Of a DNA stretch of 9,115 nucleotides, positions 1 through 6,507 are shown in pieces. The notes beneath the pieces were generated by a model that saw only the letters and a program-made list of their open reading frames with translations, made no database searches and was not told the DNA's origin. Location of the stretch: contig JAPKZM010000297.1 of the NCBI GenBank assembly GCA_026393775.1, forward strand, positions 1 through 9,115, read 5' to 3'. The first letter of the stretch is position 1. Each line of letters opens with the position of its first letter. The position numbers and the translations under genes were made by a program. The stretch is from Candidatus Aminicenantota bacterium (GTDB taxonomy: Bacteria; Acidobacteriota; Aminicenantia; UBA2199).

Positions 1-546
1 GTCATGGGCCGCTACGCCGGCTGGATCGCACTGCATTCGGGGATGGCCGGCGGCGGCGACGTGATTTTAATCCCGGAAATTCCTTTTAAAATGGAGAGGA
101 TCTGCGCCAAGATCCTTGAACGCCAGAAACAGGGGAAACGCTTTTCCCTGATCGTGGTCGCCGAGGGCGCCAAAGCCGAAGGCGGCCAGGTGGTCGTTGC
201 CCGCGAAGTGGCTGATGGCAGCGACCCGGTCCGCCTGGGCGGGATTGCCGCCCTGGTCGGCAACCAGATCGAGGACATGACCGGCATTGAGAGCCGTTTC
301 ACCATCCTGGGCCACGTGCAGCGCGGCGGCAGCCCCACCCCCTATGACCGCATCCTGGCCACGCGTTTTGGCTACCATGCCGTGGAAGCGGCGGTCAAGG
401 GTAAATTCGGATATATGGTCGGCTTGCGCGGGGGCGAAATCAAAACCACTTCCATCCGCGAAGCCATCGCCGTCCCCCGCCGCGTCGACCCCGCCAGCGA
501 CCTGGTCAAGACCGCCATGGCCGTGAGCACCAGCTTTGGCAACTGA
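1..546 (+). CDS. pfkA: 6-phosphofructokinase, C-terminal part (5' end outside window)
   Basis: Phosphorylates fructose 6-phosphate to fructose 1,6-bisphosphate in cytosolic glycolysis. The frame is open from base 1, giving 181 visible residues; the family is usually about 320-350, so roughly the first 160, with the nucleotide-binding glycines, are missing. The fragment begins VMGRYAGW, the conserved MGR substrate-binding segment, followed by GGDVILIPE and VVAEGA. The PFK signature R-x4-G-H-x-Q-R-G-G-x5-D-R is present intact at bases 295-351 (RFTILGHVQRGGSPTPYDR). The AEGA wording and GWIALHSG after MGR resemble the mixed-substrate PFK group III. ATP versus pyrophosphate as phosphoryl donor cannot be decided, because the deciding residues lie upstream of the window. 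The stop is 6 bp before the tmk start, indicating a shared transcript. Confidence 0.95.
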   Translation, partial: VMGRYAGWIALHSGMAGGGDVILIPEIPFKMERICAKILERQKQGKRFSLIVVAEGAKAEGGQVVVAREVADGSDPVRLGGIAALVGNQIEDMTGIESRFTILGHVQRGGSPTPYDRILATRFGYHAVEAAVKGKFGYMVGLRGGEIKTTSIREAIAVPRRVDPASDLVKTAMAVSTSFGN

Positions 547-552
547 GCGCCC

Positions 553-1158
553 ATGCTGATCGTATTTGAAGGCATCGACGGCTCGGGCAAGACATCACTG
601 TCAAAGTTGTTTCTCGACTATTTAACGGCTAAAGGCATCCCGGCCATCTGGCTGCGCGAGCCGACCGATTCGCCGCTGGGAGACAAGATCCGCCGCGTGG
701 CCCAGGAAAACGAGAGGATCTCGCCGCAGCAGGAACTCGATTATTTCATCCAGGACAGGCGTTGGGACGTGAAAATCAACATCCTGCCGGCTCTGCGCGC
801 CAAGAAAACGGTGGTCCTGGACCGTTACTTTTATTCCAATGCCTGTTACCAGGGGGCGCGCGGCCTGGACATGAACGCCATCATCGACCTTAACCTGGCC
901 TTCGCGCCGCTGCCCGACCTGACTTTCATCATCGATGTGGATGTCGACCGCGCCCTGGCGCGCATCCAGAATTCCCGCACCGGCCTGGCCCGGCTGTTTG
1001 AGAAAAGGGATTTCCTGCTAAAGGTGCGCGCCAACTACATGCGGCTGGACGGCGAACGGATGGCCCATATCGACGGCAACCGCGACCTGAAAACTGTGCT
1101 CGCCGATGTCGTCGCCCGTTACGAAGAATCGGCCGCCAGTCAAAAGCCCGGAAAATGA
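553..1158 (+). CDS. tmk: thymidylate kinase (dTMP kinase)
   Basis: Converts dTMP to dTDP with ATP in the cytosol, an essential step in dTTP supply. At 201 residues the length is normal for the family. A P-loop lies at residues 7-14 (GIDGSGKT). The nucleotide-binding REP motif is at 35-37, and a DR followed by ILPAL (68-81) matches the TMP-binding helix. The DRY motif is at 90-92, followed by S95 and CYQG (98-101), where most members read AYQG. The LID (about 137-155) has arginines R137, R142 and R147 while the P-loop has none, as in the bacterial E. coli-type enzyme. It starts at ATG 6 bp after the PFK stop with no Shine-Dalgarno, and ends in an ATGA overlap with the next gene, so coupled translation is likely. 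A related deoxynucleoside monophosphate kinase is the only realistic alternative. Confidence 0.88.
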   Translation: MLIVFEGIDGSGKTSLSKLFLDYLTAKGIPAIWLREPTDSPLGDKIRRVAQENERISPQQELDYFIQDRRWDVKINILPALRAKKTVVLDRYFYSNACYQGARGLDMNAIIDLNLAFAPLPDLTFIIDVDVDRALARIQNSRTGLARLFEKRDFLLKVRANYMRLDGERMAHIDGNRDLKTVLADVVARYEESAASQKPGK

Positions 1159-1985
1159 AAATCGCAAAGGCAGACAATCTCAAGACAAAAAAGGCCCGGT
1201 TGCGCAAGCGGCTGAAAGAATACGGCAAGGTGCTGGTGGCCTTTTCCGGCGGCAAGGATTCCTTTTTCCTCCTGCAAACGGCCAGGGAAACGCTCGGCCC
1301 GGCCAATGTTCTCCCCTACTTCGTGCGCACGCCGTTCACGCTGGATGCTGCCAGGGAAAGGGTCGACTATTTCAAGAATAAATTCTCCTTGACGATCCAT
1401 GAAATCGGCATCGATCTGCTCCGGGACGCCCGCCTGCGACAAAATTCCAGGCAGCGTTGTTTTTATTGCAAAAAAAGGATTTTCGCTGCCCTGAAAAAGG
1501 AGGCGCGCCGGCTCGGGATCGGCATCGTCGCCGACGGCACGACCGTTTCCGACCTGGACGAGCACCGCCCCGGACGTTTGGCCCTGGAGAAGCTGGCCAT
1601 CCATTCGCCCCTGCGTGACGCCGGGTTCAGCGCTGCCGAAATCGTCAGGCTATTGAGAAAGCAGGGCGTCGGTGAATATTTTTTAACCTCATCCACATGC
1701 CTGGCTACCCGTTTCCCATACGATTTCACCTTGGAACCGAGCCGCATCCGGGCCATCGGCCAAACGGAACATTACCTGATCCGTCAGGGCATATTTCCGT
1801 TGCGGGTCCGATACATGACCGACGGCATCCGCATCGAAACTTCCCCGCTTCATTTCAAAAAAATAATCGCCATGAAAGACGAAATCAACGCCGTGGGCCG
1901 GGCGGCCGGCTATACGTTCATCACCCTGGACCTGGCCGGAATAAAAAGCGGTTCCTGGGATGAGCTCCCCGCGGCCAAGAAATGA
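1155..1985 (+). CDS. larE: LarE-like ATP-dependent sacrificial sulfur transferase
   Basis: LarE proteins are PP-loop pyrophosphatases that adenylate pyridinium-3,5-biscarboxylic acid mononucleotide and donate sulfur to it, building the nickel-pincer nucleotide cofactor of lactate racemase-type enzymes. The 276 residues show a PP-loop SGGKDS (31-36), a C-x2-C pair (C102, C105) in RCFYCKK, DGTTVSDLDEHRPG (127-140) where typical LarE reads DGTN and YRPG, SPL (151-153), and TCLATRFPY (181-189). C182 sits where the sacrificial cysteine of Lactiplantibacillus LarE lies, by motif comparison. The PP-loop lysine differs from the usual SGGVDS and recalls TtcA/TilS-type loops. No larA, larB or larC is in the window. 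Its ATG overlaps the tmk stop by 4 bp (ATGA). Family assignment is firm; the exact substrate in this organism is inferred. Confidence 0.85.
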   Translation: MKIAKADNLKTKKARLRKRLKEYGKVLVAFSGGKDSFFLLQTARETLGPANVLPYFVRTPFTLDAARERVDYFKNKFSLTIHEIGIDLLRDARLRQNSRQRCFYCKKRIFAALKKEARRLGIGIVADGTTVSDLDEHRPGRLALEKLAIHSPLRDAGFSAAEIVRLLRKQGVGEYFLTSSTCLATRFPYDFTLEPSRIRAIGQTEHYLIRQGIFPLRVRYMTDGIRIETSPLHFKKIIAMKDEINAVGRAAGYTFITLDLAGIKSGSWDELPAAKK

Positions 1986-2004
1986 TTGCTCGCTTGGAAA
2001 AAGG

Positions 2005-2033
2005 TTGACAGCCCGGCGGTTTTTGTGTATGAT
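2005..2033 (+). promoter_or_regulatory. sigma-70 type promoter of rpsT
   Basis: A consensus TTGACA -35 box (2005-2010) and TATGAT -10 box (2028-2033, 5 of 6 matches) are separated by exactly 17 bp. The predicted transcript starts near 2040, leaving a leader of about 18 nt. It lies 19 bp after the larE stop, so rpsT has its own strong transcription independent of the pfkA-tmk-larE operon. Confidence 0.85.
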
Positions 2034-2057
2034 GGGCATGATTCTGGAGGAATTTAA

Positions 2058-2324
2058 ATGGCAAATCACGATTCGGCTGTTAAGCAGCACCGGCAGGACG
2101 AAAAGAAACGCATGATCAACCGCATCAACCGTGCTAAGATGAAAAATAAAATCAAGACCCTGAAAAGAAAAGTCGCCGCCGGCCAACGGGATGAAGCCGC
2201 CAAGCTCCTTCCCGAAGCCATCGCGATCATCGATTCCACCATCCGCAAGGGGACGATTCATAAAAATACCGGCGCCCGCTACAAATCCCGCCTCGTGGCC
2301 TTGCTTAAAACCAGCGCCAAATAA
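2058..2324 (+). CDS. rpsT: 30S ribosomal protein S20
   Basis: S20 binds 16S rRNA and helps assemble the small ribosomal subunit. The 88-residue length is typical. The sequence is highly basic and begins MANHDSAVKQHRQDEKKR, the usual S20 N-terminal helix pattern (A-N-x-x-S-A-x-K), followed by a long lysine/arginine-rich helix and the C-terminal segment IHKNTGARYKSRL (67-79), corresponding to the family's conserved H-x-N-x-A-x-x-K-S-R-L. Translation starts at ATG 2058 with a strong GGAGG at 2046-2050, 7 nt away. It has its own promoter. No terminator follows; a nuclease gene in the same frame begins 6 bp after the TAA stop, so the two probably share a transcript. S20 self-regulates in some bacteria, but nothing specific for this is seen here. 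Confidence 0.97.
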   Translation: MANHDSAVKQHRQDEKKRMINRINRAKMKNKIKTLKRKVAAGQRDEAAKLLPEAIAIIDSTIRKGTIHKNTGARYKSRLVALLKTSAK

Positions 2325-2330
2325 CTTTTC

Positions 2331-3113
2331 TTGACCTCCCTTCCCCGCGGCTATCTTTCCCACAGCCAGGTCCGGTTATACGGCGAATGTCCGCAAAAGT
2401 ACTATTTCGCCTATATCGAGGAAATCCCCGTCCGGGTCAATGAAAAAGTTTTTTTGGGTGAAATATTTCATTCCACCCTGGAGGAGTATTTCACCCGGCA
2501 GATCAACGGCTTTTGCGCCGATGAAGCCTTGACCGTAGCCGTCTTTCGCGAGGCTTTCACGGCCCAGGGAAAAGAAAGGGACATTGACTGGCAAGTCTCC
2601 CAGCGCGAGACCTTGGCCCGGGGAATGGCCTTCATCAAATATTTCCTGGCCCATATCGCGCCGAAGCTGAAGCCGTTGATGGTTGAAAAGGAGCTCAGCG
2701 CCGAGATTCCCGAGATCGGCGTGACCTTGAAAGGGGTCATCGACCTGGTTGAAGCGGACTTCGGCATCATTGATTTCAAAACCACTACCAGCAAGTGGTC
2801 GGCCAACAAGGCGAGGAATTCGCTGCAAATGATCATCTACAAGTACCTGTTTGACCGCAATTTCGGCAATGTTCACGGCTCGCTCAAGTATGAGATCCTC
2901 TACGCCAAGAACGCCGCCCGTATTCGGCATCAGAGCCTGGAAGTAATCCCCGGCCCCGAAGATATAGCCCAGATGCTGCATTTGATAAAGCATGTGGCCG
3001 ACAATATCCGCGCCGGCGTCTTTTATCCGCAAGCGAACCATTTTTGCGCCTATTGCGATTTTTTCGCCGCTTGCCGCAAAAAGAATCCCGGGTTGCTCAC
3101 CGCGAAATGCTAA
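2331..3113 (+). CDS. PD-(D/E)XK nuclease with iron-sulfur type cysteines (Cas4/AddB/RecB-like)
   Basis: A predicted DNA exonuclease of the RecB-like PD-(D/E)XK superfamily. Over 260 residues it shows, in family order: YLSHSQVRLYGECPQKYYF with C20; H47 (GEIFHSTLEEYF); GVID with D138; the metal-binding D-x-K (D148, K150) in GIIDFKTTT; Q166-x3-Y170; and a C-terminal C-x2-C-x5-C (C239, C242, C248). C20 with the last three is the arrangement that holds a 4Fe-4S cluster in Cas4 and AddB. It lacks a helicase domain, and no Cas genes or CRISPR array are in the window, so repair or recombination is likelier than CRISPR adaptation. TTG 2331 is the only start codon that keeps the N-terminal motif; the in-frame rpsT stop lies just upstream and no Shine-Dalgarno is visible. 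Biological role unknown. Confidence 0.85.
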   Translation: MTSLPRGYLSHSQVRLYGECPQKYYFAYIEEIPVRVNEKVFLGEIFHSTLEEYFTRQINGFCADEALTVAVFREAFTAQGKERDIDWQVSQRETLARGMAFIKYFLAHIAPKLKPLMVEKELSAEIPEIGVTLKGVIDLVEADFGIIDFKTTTSKWSANKARNSLQMIIYKYLFDRNFGNVHGSLKYEILYAKNAARIRHQSLEVIPGPEDIAQMLHLIKHVADNIRAGVFYPQANHFCAYCDFFAACRKKNPGLLTAKC

Positions 3114-3146
3114 TTCCTTTTTTCGCCTGATTTTGCTTGCCTGCTC

Positions 3147-3175
3147 TCGACAAACCCGGCAAAAAATGATATAAA
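3147..3175 (+). promoter_or_regulatory. possible promoter before the GT2 gene
   Basis: TCGACA (3147-3152, 5 of 6 to consensus) and TATAAA (3170-3175, 5 of 6) are 17 bp apart in the 65-bp gap after the nuclease gene. The expected transcript start, near 3182, falls at or just after the only good start codon (TTG 3179). Either the mRNA is leaderless or nearly so, or this promoter call is wrong. Confidence 0.4.
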
Positions 3176-3178
3176 CAA

Positions 3179-3982
3179 TTGCTCAGCCGGAGAAAATCAT
3201 TCACCATTGACTCCTCAAAGCGCGGGAAAAAAGTAGTAGTCGTCATGCCGGCTTACAACGCCGAGAAGACACTCGTGCGAACTCTCGATGATATCGATCG
3301 ATCCTGGGTGGACGAGATCATCCTGGTCGACGACGGCAGCCATGACGGGACCGTCGCCCTGGCGCGCCACCTGGGCCTGCATGTGTTTGTCCACGAGAAG
3401 AACACCGGCTACGGCGGCAACCAGAAAACCTGCTATACCCAGGCGCTGCGCATGGGCGCGGAAATCGCGGTCATGATCCATCCCGACCACCAGTACGATC
3501 CCCGCGTCCTTCCCCAGCTTGTCCAGCCGCTCCTCGACGGAACCTGCGACGCCGTTTTCGGCTCGCGCATGCTCGGCGGACGACCCCTCGAAGGCGGGAT
3601 GCCCAAGTGGAAATACCTGGCCAACATTTTCCTGACCGCTCTCGAAAACGCCGCCTTTTACATGTACCTGACCGAAGACCCTTCCGGCTTGCGCGCCTAT
3701 TCCCGCCGCTACCTCGAAGCGGTGAACTTCCTGGCCAACTCGAACGATTTCGTTTTCGATTCGGAGATCATCGCCCAGGGCGTCATGCACAGAATGCGCA
3801 TCCGCGAGATCCCGATCGAAACGCGCTATTTCAGCGAGGCCTCGCAAATCGGTCTCCGGCGGAGCATCATCTATGGGATTTCCATCCTGAAAACGCTGGT
3901 CAAATTCAAAATGCACAAGAAAGGATTGAAACGCTTCGCGATGTTCAACGACCCGGGCGCAGGGCGAACCGGTACGGCGTGA
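3179..3982 (+). CDS. family 2 glycosyltransferase (dolichol-phosphate-mannose synthase-like)
   Basis: A predicted cytosolic GT-A fold inverting transferase that moves a sugar from a nucleotide sugar, by family analogy often to a polyprenyl phosphate. In 267 residues it shows VVVVMPAYNAEKTL (19-32), the nucleotide-binding DDGS (51-54), N-x-G-x-G-G-N-Q-K (75-83), the metal-site region HPDHQYDP (101-108) in place of a classic DxD, GSR (128-130), and SGLRAYS (169-175). The latter resembles the acceptor-loop TGYRAF of related proteins. There are no C-terminal membrane helices, unlike GtrB. The TTG start is chosen because the only later ATG (3245) would remove the first beta strand; there is no Shine-Dalgarno before it. 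A stop lies at 3167 in frame. Its 3' end overlaps the convergent membrane protein gene by 38 bp. Donor and acceptor are unknown. Confidence 0.88.
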   Translation: MLSRRKSFTIDSSKRGKKVVVVMPAYNAEKTLVRTLDDIDRSWVDEIILVDDGSHDGTVALARHLGLHVFVHEKNTGYGGNQKTCYTQALRMGAEIAVMIHPDHQYDPRVLPQLVQPLLDGTCDAVFGSRMLGGRPLEGGMPKWKYLANIFLTALENAAFYMYLTEDPSGLRAYSRRYLEAVNFLANSNDFVFDSEIIAQGVMHRMRIREIPIETRYFSEASQIGLRRSIIYGISILKTLVKFKMHKKGLKRFAMFNDPGAGRTGTA

Positions 3983-6284
3983 CCTCCGTCCGCACGTCCG
4001 ATCGTTTATCGAGCCGGATCGAAACGAGATAGAGAAACAACCTTTTCCAACGGTAAGCGGGCGGCGACTCGATCGTCCGGGTCAGCACTTGCCTGCGCGT
4101 CGTCACGGCGAAAACCGGCTCGTCGGCCATCATCACCCGCAGGTCATAGTCGCCGTGCAGGGAGCCGAACTCGACATTCAGCTTGGTCAAGCGGTTTTGG
4201 GTCGCGAAGAAAAAAACATAATTCCGGTCATCCTGGGAAAGGGTGAAATTCCCCGGCTCACCCATCCGGGCCACCAGCGAATACGGGAAAAAGGCCCATT
4301 TTTCGCCGCTGGGCATGTTCAGCGTCTGCGCCGATACGAGCACCGGCCTGGGGAAAAAGACAAACATGGCGAAGAATATCAGCAGCAGAACGGAAGCGAC
4401 GATGGCATGCCCGGCAAATGGCAGCCCGCGGTCGCGGCCGCGCTGGCGGCTAAAAAAATAGACGGTTATGAACAAAGCCAGGGCCAAGATCCAGAAGAAA
4501 TTCGGTGCCCAGCGGCCATCTTCTACCTTGATGAATGAGGGCAAGCGGCCGGGCAGGTAAAAATGGAGGTTGCTCAGCATGATGAACAGGGTCCCGGCCC
4601 GCTCGGTCGTGCCGAAGGTCGTCTCCTGGTACAGGGCGAATGGATTCCGGCATAAGAGTCCGGTGACAAGAAACGAGAAGCCGACGGCGCCGTTGAAAAA
4701 ATAGCGGTAGAGCCGGTTCCCGTTCTCGGCCATGAAGCCGCCTACGAAAATCGCCAGGATCCATATCACCGGCACCAGCGGCCGCGCTTGCGGGGCGTAC
4801 CCCGTCCGCTGGGTCAGGAATGCGGAGATCAGGATATAGGGGACGGCGATGAACAATAACCAACCCGTGTCCTTCTGATCGAGGGAATACCCGGCCAACG
4901 TCTCCCACCTGAGCCCGAAGGGGATCCCCATGAAAAGGCTTTGCAGAAAACTCATGGTCTGCCGGCCGTCCATAGCCCCTTGGAATGATACCGCTGTCGG
5001 GTTGAATGAGCCATAGATGGCATATTGGAGGTAGAAATAGGCGGCAAAACACAGCCCGGCCGGGATAAAAAATGCCGCCAGGCGGCGGAAGCGATTTTGA
5101 GCCTTGCTGCTTTTCCAGATGCTCCATAGCGCGTAAATGAAAAAAGGCGCCTGGATAAATATGTATTTCAAAGCGTGAAACCAAATGAAGGATGCAAGCA
5201 GCAAGCCGATCAGGGCCAATCCCTTGACATCCAGGTTGCGGGCAGAACGCAGGCGGCGGAAAACGAACAAACCGAACGCGGCAATGACGAGCTCCGTATA
5301 GATGTGAGTGGCATAAAAAAAGATGGGCGCGCTCAGAGTGGCCACCGCCCAAAAAGCGAGGGCGAGCCTCTCCCGCTGCCAGGTTTCCCGCGCGTAGAGA
5401 TAGAGTTGAATTCCCAGAAAGGCTCCGATCAGGCTCATCCCGAAACGAACCAGGAAGATCAGCATGCCTTTCCCCAAAAGCAGTCCGAGCGCATAAAAAG
5501 GGAGAAGCAGAATCGCTACTCCCGGAGAATGGTTGGAATAAAGGACGCCTTTTTTGTTTGCCGGCGCCGTGTGGGGCTGAAGCTTGCTCACTTGCGGCGG
5601 CATGTACGCTTTGAAGTCCCCGTTTTGATAATTGTTGGCGATAGCCAGGTCCCCGTCCTTGAGCAAGCTGTGCGCGATCAGCAGATAATGCGGTTCATCA
5701 CCGCCGAAGGACTTCCCCTGGCTGGTCATGAGCAGCACCCCGCCGTTGGTCAGCAGGATGGCGATAAAAGCTAGAATGATAATCCGCCGGCGGAGCGGCC
5801 AGGCCAGGAAAGCATCAAGATAAGCCCCCCATTTCGATTTTCCCAACCTATCTGCTTGGACAACGCGGACAGCCTTGAGATAAAGAACGGCAGCCGCGAC
5901 GGCGATGGCGAAGAGGCCGAGCCGCTGCGACAGGTCATCCCGGGTCAAATAATGTTTCAGGGCCAGCGGCGCGAGCAGCAGCCAGGCGATCGGCGCGTAG
6001 GTCGAAAAATCGTGCGCCAAAAAATCTTCCTGCCCAAGCCGGCCCGGCTTTAACCATATCCGGCTGCTTAGAGCCCACAGCGCAAGCAAAAAAATGAAAG
6101 CCGGGACGACTGTCAGCAGAAAGCGCCCGGTCTCAAAACGAAAAAAATGATCTTGGATCGAAAAGCGGGAAACCTGACGGCCCAAGCTGATAAACAGGGC
6201 GATCGCCGCGGCCAGGATAAAAAAAACCAAGAAGCGCAAAGGCCAAAAACGGCGAGAACTCGAGGAAAAAAAGGAATTTCCCAT
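3945..6284 (-). CDS. multi-pass membrane protein, GT-C/GT39-like putative glycosyltransferase
   Basis: A 779-residue integral inner-membrane protein with roughly 14-16 hydrophobic segments between residues 15 and 645, then a C-terminal soluble part of about 130 residues (650-779), probably periplasmic. After a helix at about 167-186 comes SFGGDEPHYLLIAHSLLKDG (192-211). The adjacent acidic pair D196-E197 in the first large loop resembles the catalytic acidic motif of GT-C enzymes (ArnT/PMT-like). GVLYSNHSPGVAILLLPFY (246-264) matches a second conserved stretch known in this group. Such enzymes take sugars from polyprenyl-phosphate donors on the outer membrane face; that role is inferred here. 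ATG 6284 begins a short serine-rich, basic N terminus (RR at 11-12) before the first helix. No Shine-Dalgarno is visible, and a -10-like box lies 6 nt upstream. Its end overlaps the GT2 gene. Confidence 0.75.
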   Translation of the reverse strand: MGNSFFSSSSRRFWPLRFLVFFILAAAIALFISLGRQVSRFSIQDHFFRFETGRFLLTVVPAFIFLLALWALSSRIWLKPGRLGQEDFLAHDFSTYAPIAWLLLAPLALKHYLTRDDLSQRLGLFAIAVAAAVLYLKAVRVVQADRLGKSKWGAYLDAFLAWPLRRRIIILAFIAILLTNGGVLLMTSQGKSFGGDEPHYLLIAHSLLKDGDLAIANNYQNGDFKAYMPPQVSKLQPHTAPANKKGVLYSNHSPGVAILLLPFYALGLLLGKGMLIFLVRFGMSLIGAFLGIQLYLYARETWQRERLALAFWAVATLSAPIFFYATHIYTELVIAAFGLFVFRRLRSARNLDVKGLALIGLLLASFIWFHALKYIFIQAPFFIYALWSIWKSSKAQNRFRRLAAFFIPAGLCFAAYFYLQYAIYGSFNPTAVSFQGAMDGRQTMSFLQSLFMGIPFGLRWETLAGYSLDQKDTGWLLFIAVPYILISAFLTQRTGYAPQARPLVPVIWILAIFVGGFMAENGNRLYRYFFNGAVGFSFLVTGLLCRNPFALYQETTFGTTERAGTLFIMLSNLHFYLPGRLPSFIKVEDGRWAPNFFWILALALFITVYFFSRQRGRDRGLPFAGHAIVASVLLLIFFAMFVFFPRPVLVSAQTLNMPSGEKWAFFPYSLVARMGEPGNFTLSQDDRNYVFFFATQNRLTKLNVEFGSLHGDYDLRVMMADEPVFAVTTRRQVLTRTIESPPAYRWKRLFLYLVSIRLDKRSDVRTEVTPYRFALRPGR

Positions 6285-6440
6285 CTTGGCATTTTGCCGG
6301 TAATCGTCCTAAAAGTCAATGGCTGCCCGGAATTTTTAGCTGCGATTATTGGGCTGCCGACAGCCGGTTTTCCCTGGAAGACGCCCGGTCTACCGTCCGG
6401 GGAAGGAACTTCCGCTAAGGTGCAAAAATGACACGAAAAA
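6285..6440. other. divergent intergenic region with short inverted repeats
   Basis: This region lies between the membrane protein gene and the PilZ promoter. No gene is convincing here. Three short perfect inverted repeats can be read: GGCTG-CCGA-CAGCC (6352-6365), CCCGG/CCGGG around 8 nt (6384-6401) and GGAAG-GAA-CTTCC (6401-6413). GGCTGCC also occurs twice (6321-6327, 6352-6358). Any could be an operator for the divergent genes, but repeats this short occur by chance in GC-rich DNA. Confidence 0.25.
6291..6319 (-). promoter_or_regulatory. possible promoter giving a leaderless mRNA for the membrane protein
   Basis: Read on the minus strand, TTGACT (6319-6314, 5 of 6) and CAAAAT (6296-6291, 4 of 6) are 17 bp apart. 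The -10 box ends 6 nt before the ATG at 6284, so the expected first transcribed base is about the A of the start codon. The lack of a Shine-Dalgarno agrees with leaderless initiation, but the -10 is weak. Confidence 0.4.
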
Positions 6441-6469
6441 TTGACATTTCCGTTTTTTTACCGTATATA
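6441..6469 (+). promoter_or_regulatory. sigma-70 type promoter of the PilZ gene
   Basis: Consensus TTGACA (6441-6446) and TATATA (6464-6469, 5 of 6) are 17 bp apart, in a locally AT-rich stretch. Transcription should begin near 6476, giving a leader of about 30 nt that contains the AAGGAGA ribosome binding site. Confidence 0.82.
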
Positions 6470-6507
6470 TAGTTCATAGGTTTTTTATAGCTGAAGGAGA
6501 GACTTTT

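Noticed and set aside
1689..2363. 224-codon minus-strand open frame across larE end, rpsT promoter and rpsT
   Set aside because: It is antisense to two clearly real genes and to the rpsT promoter, and its sequence matches no family I recognise.
2376..3041. 221-codon minus-strand open frame
   Set aside because: It lies wholly antisense to the nuclease gene, whose catalytic motifs are all intact on the plus strand.
2331..3113. Nuclease as evidence of a CRISPR-Cas locus
   Set aside because: No repeats, spacers or other cas genes are present; the Cas4-like fold is shared with many repair nucleases.
3102..3126. GCGAAA/TTTCGC hairpin at the end of the nuclease gene as a terminator
   Set aside because: The T-run lies in the loop and stem, not after the stem, so it does not fit an intrinsic terminator.
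3215..3916. 233-codon minus-strand open frame
   Set aside because: A shadow of the GT2 gene; GC-rich codons suppress stops on the opposite strand.
4450..5352. 300-codon minus-strand open frame inside the membrane protein
   Set aside because: It is another frame of the same strand as the GT-C-like gene, without hydrophobic segments or a recognisable domain.
5175..5774. 199-codon plus-strand open frame
   Set aside because: It is antisense to the GDEPHY region of the membrane protein, and its charged, low-complexity composition looks like a shadow.
6147..6431. 94-codon plus-strand open frame into the intergenic region
   Set aside because: It is mostly antisense to the start of the membrane protein, with no ribosome site and no family resemblance.
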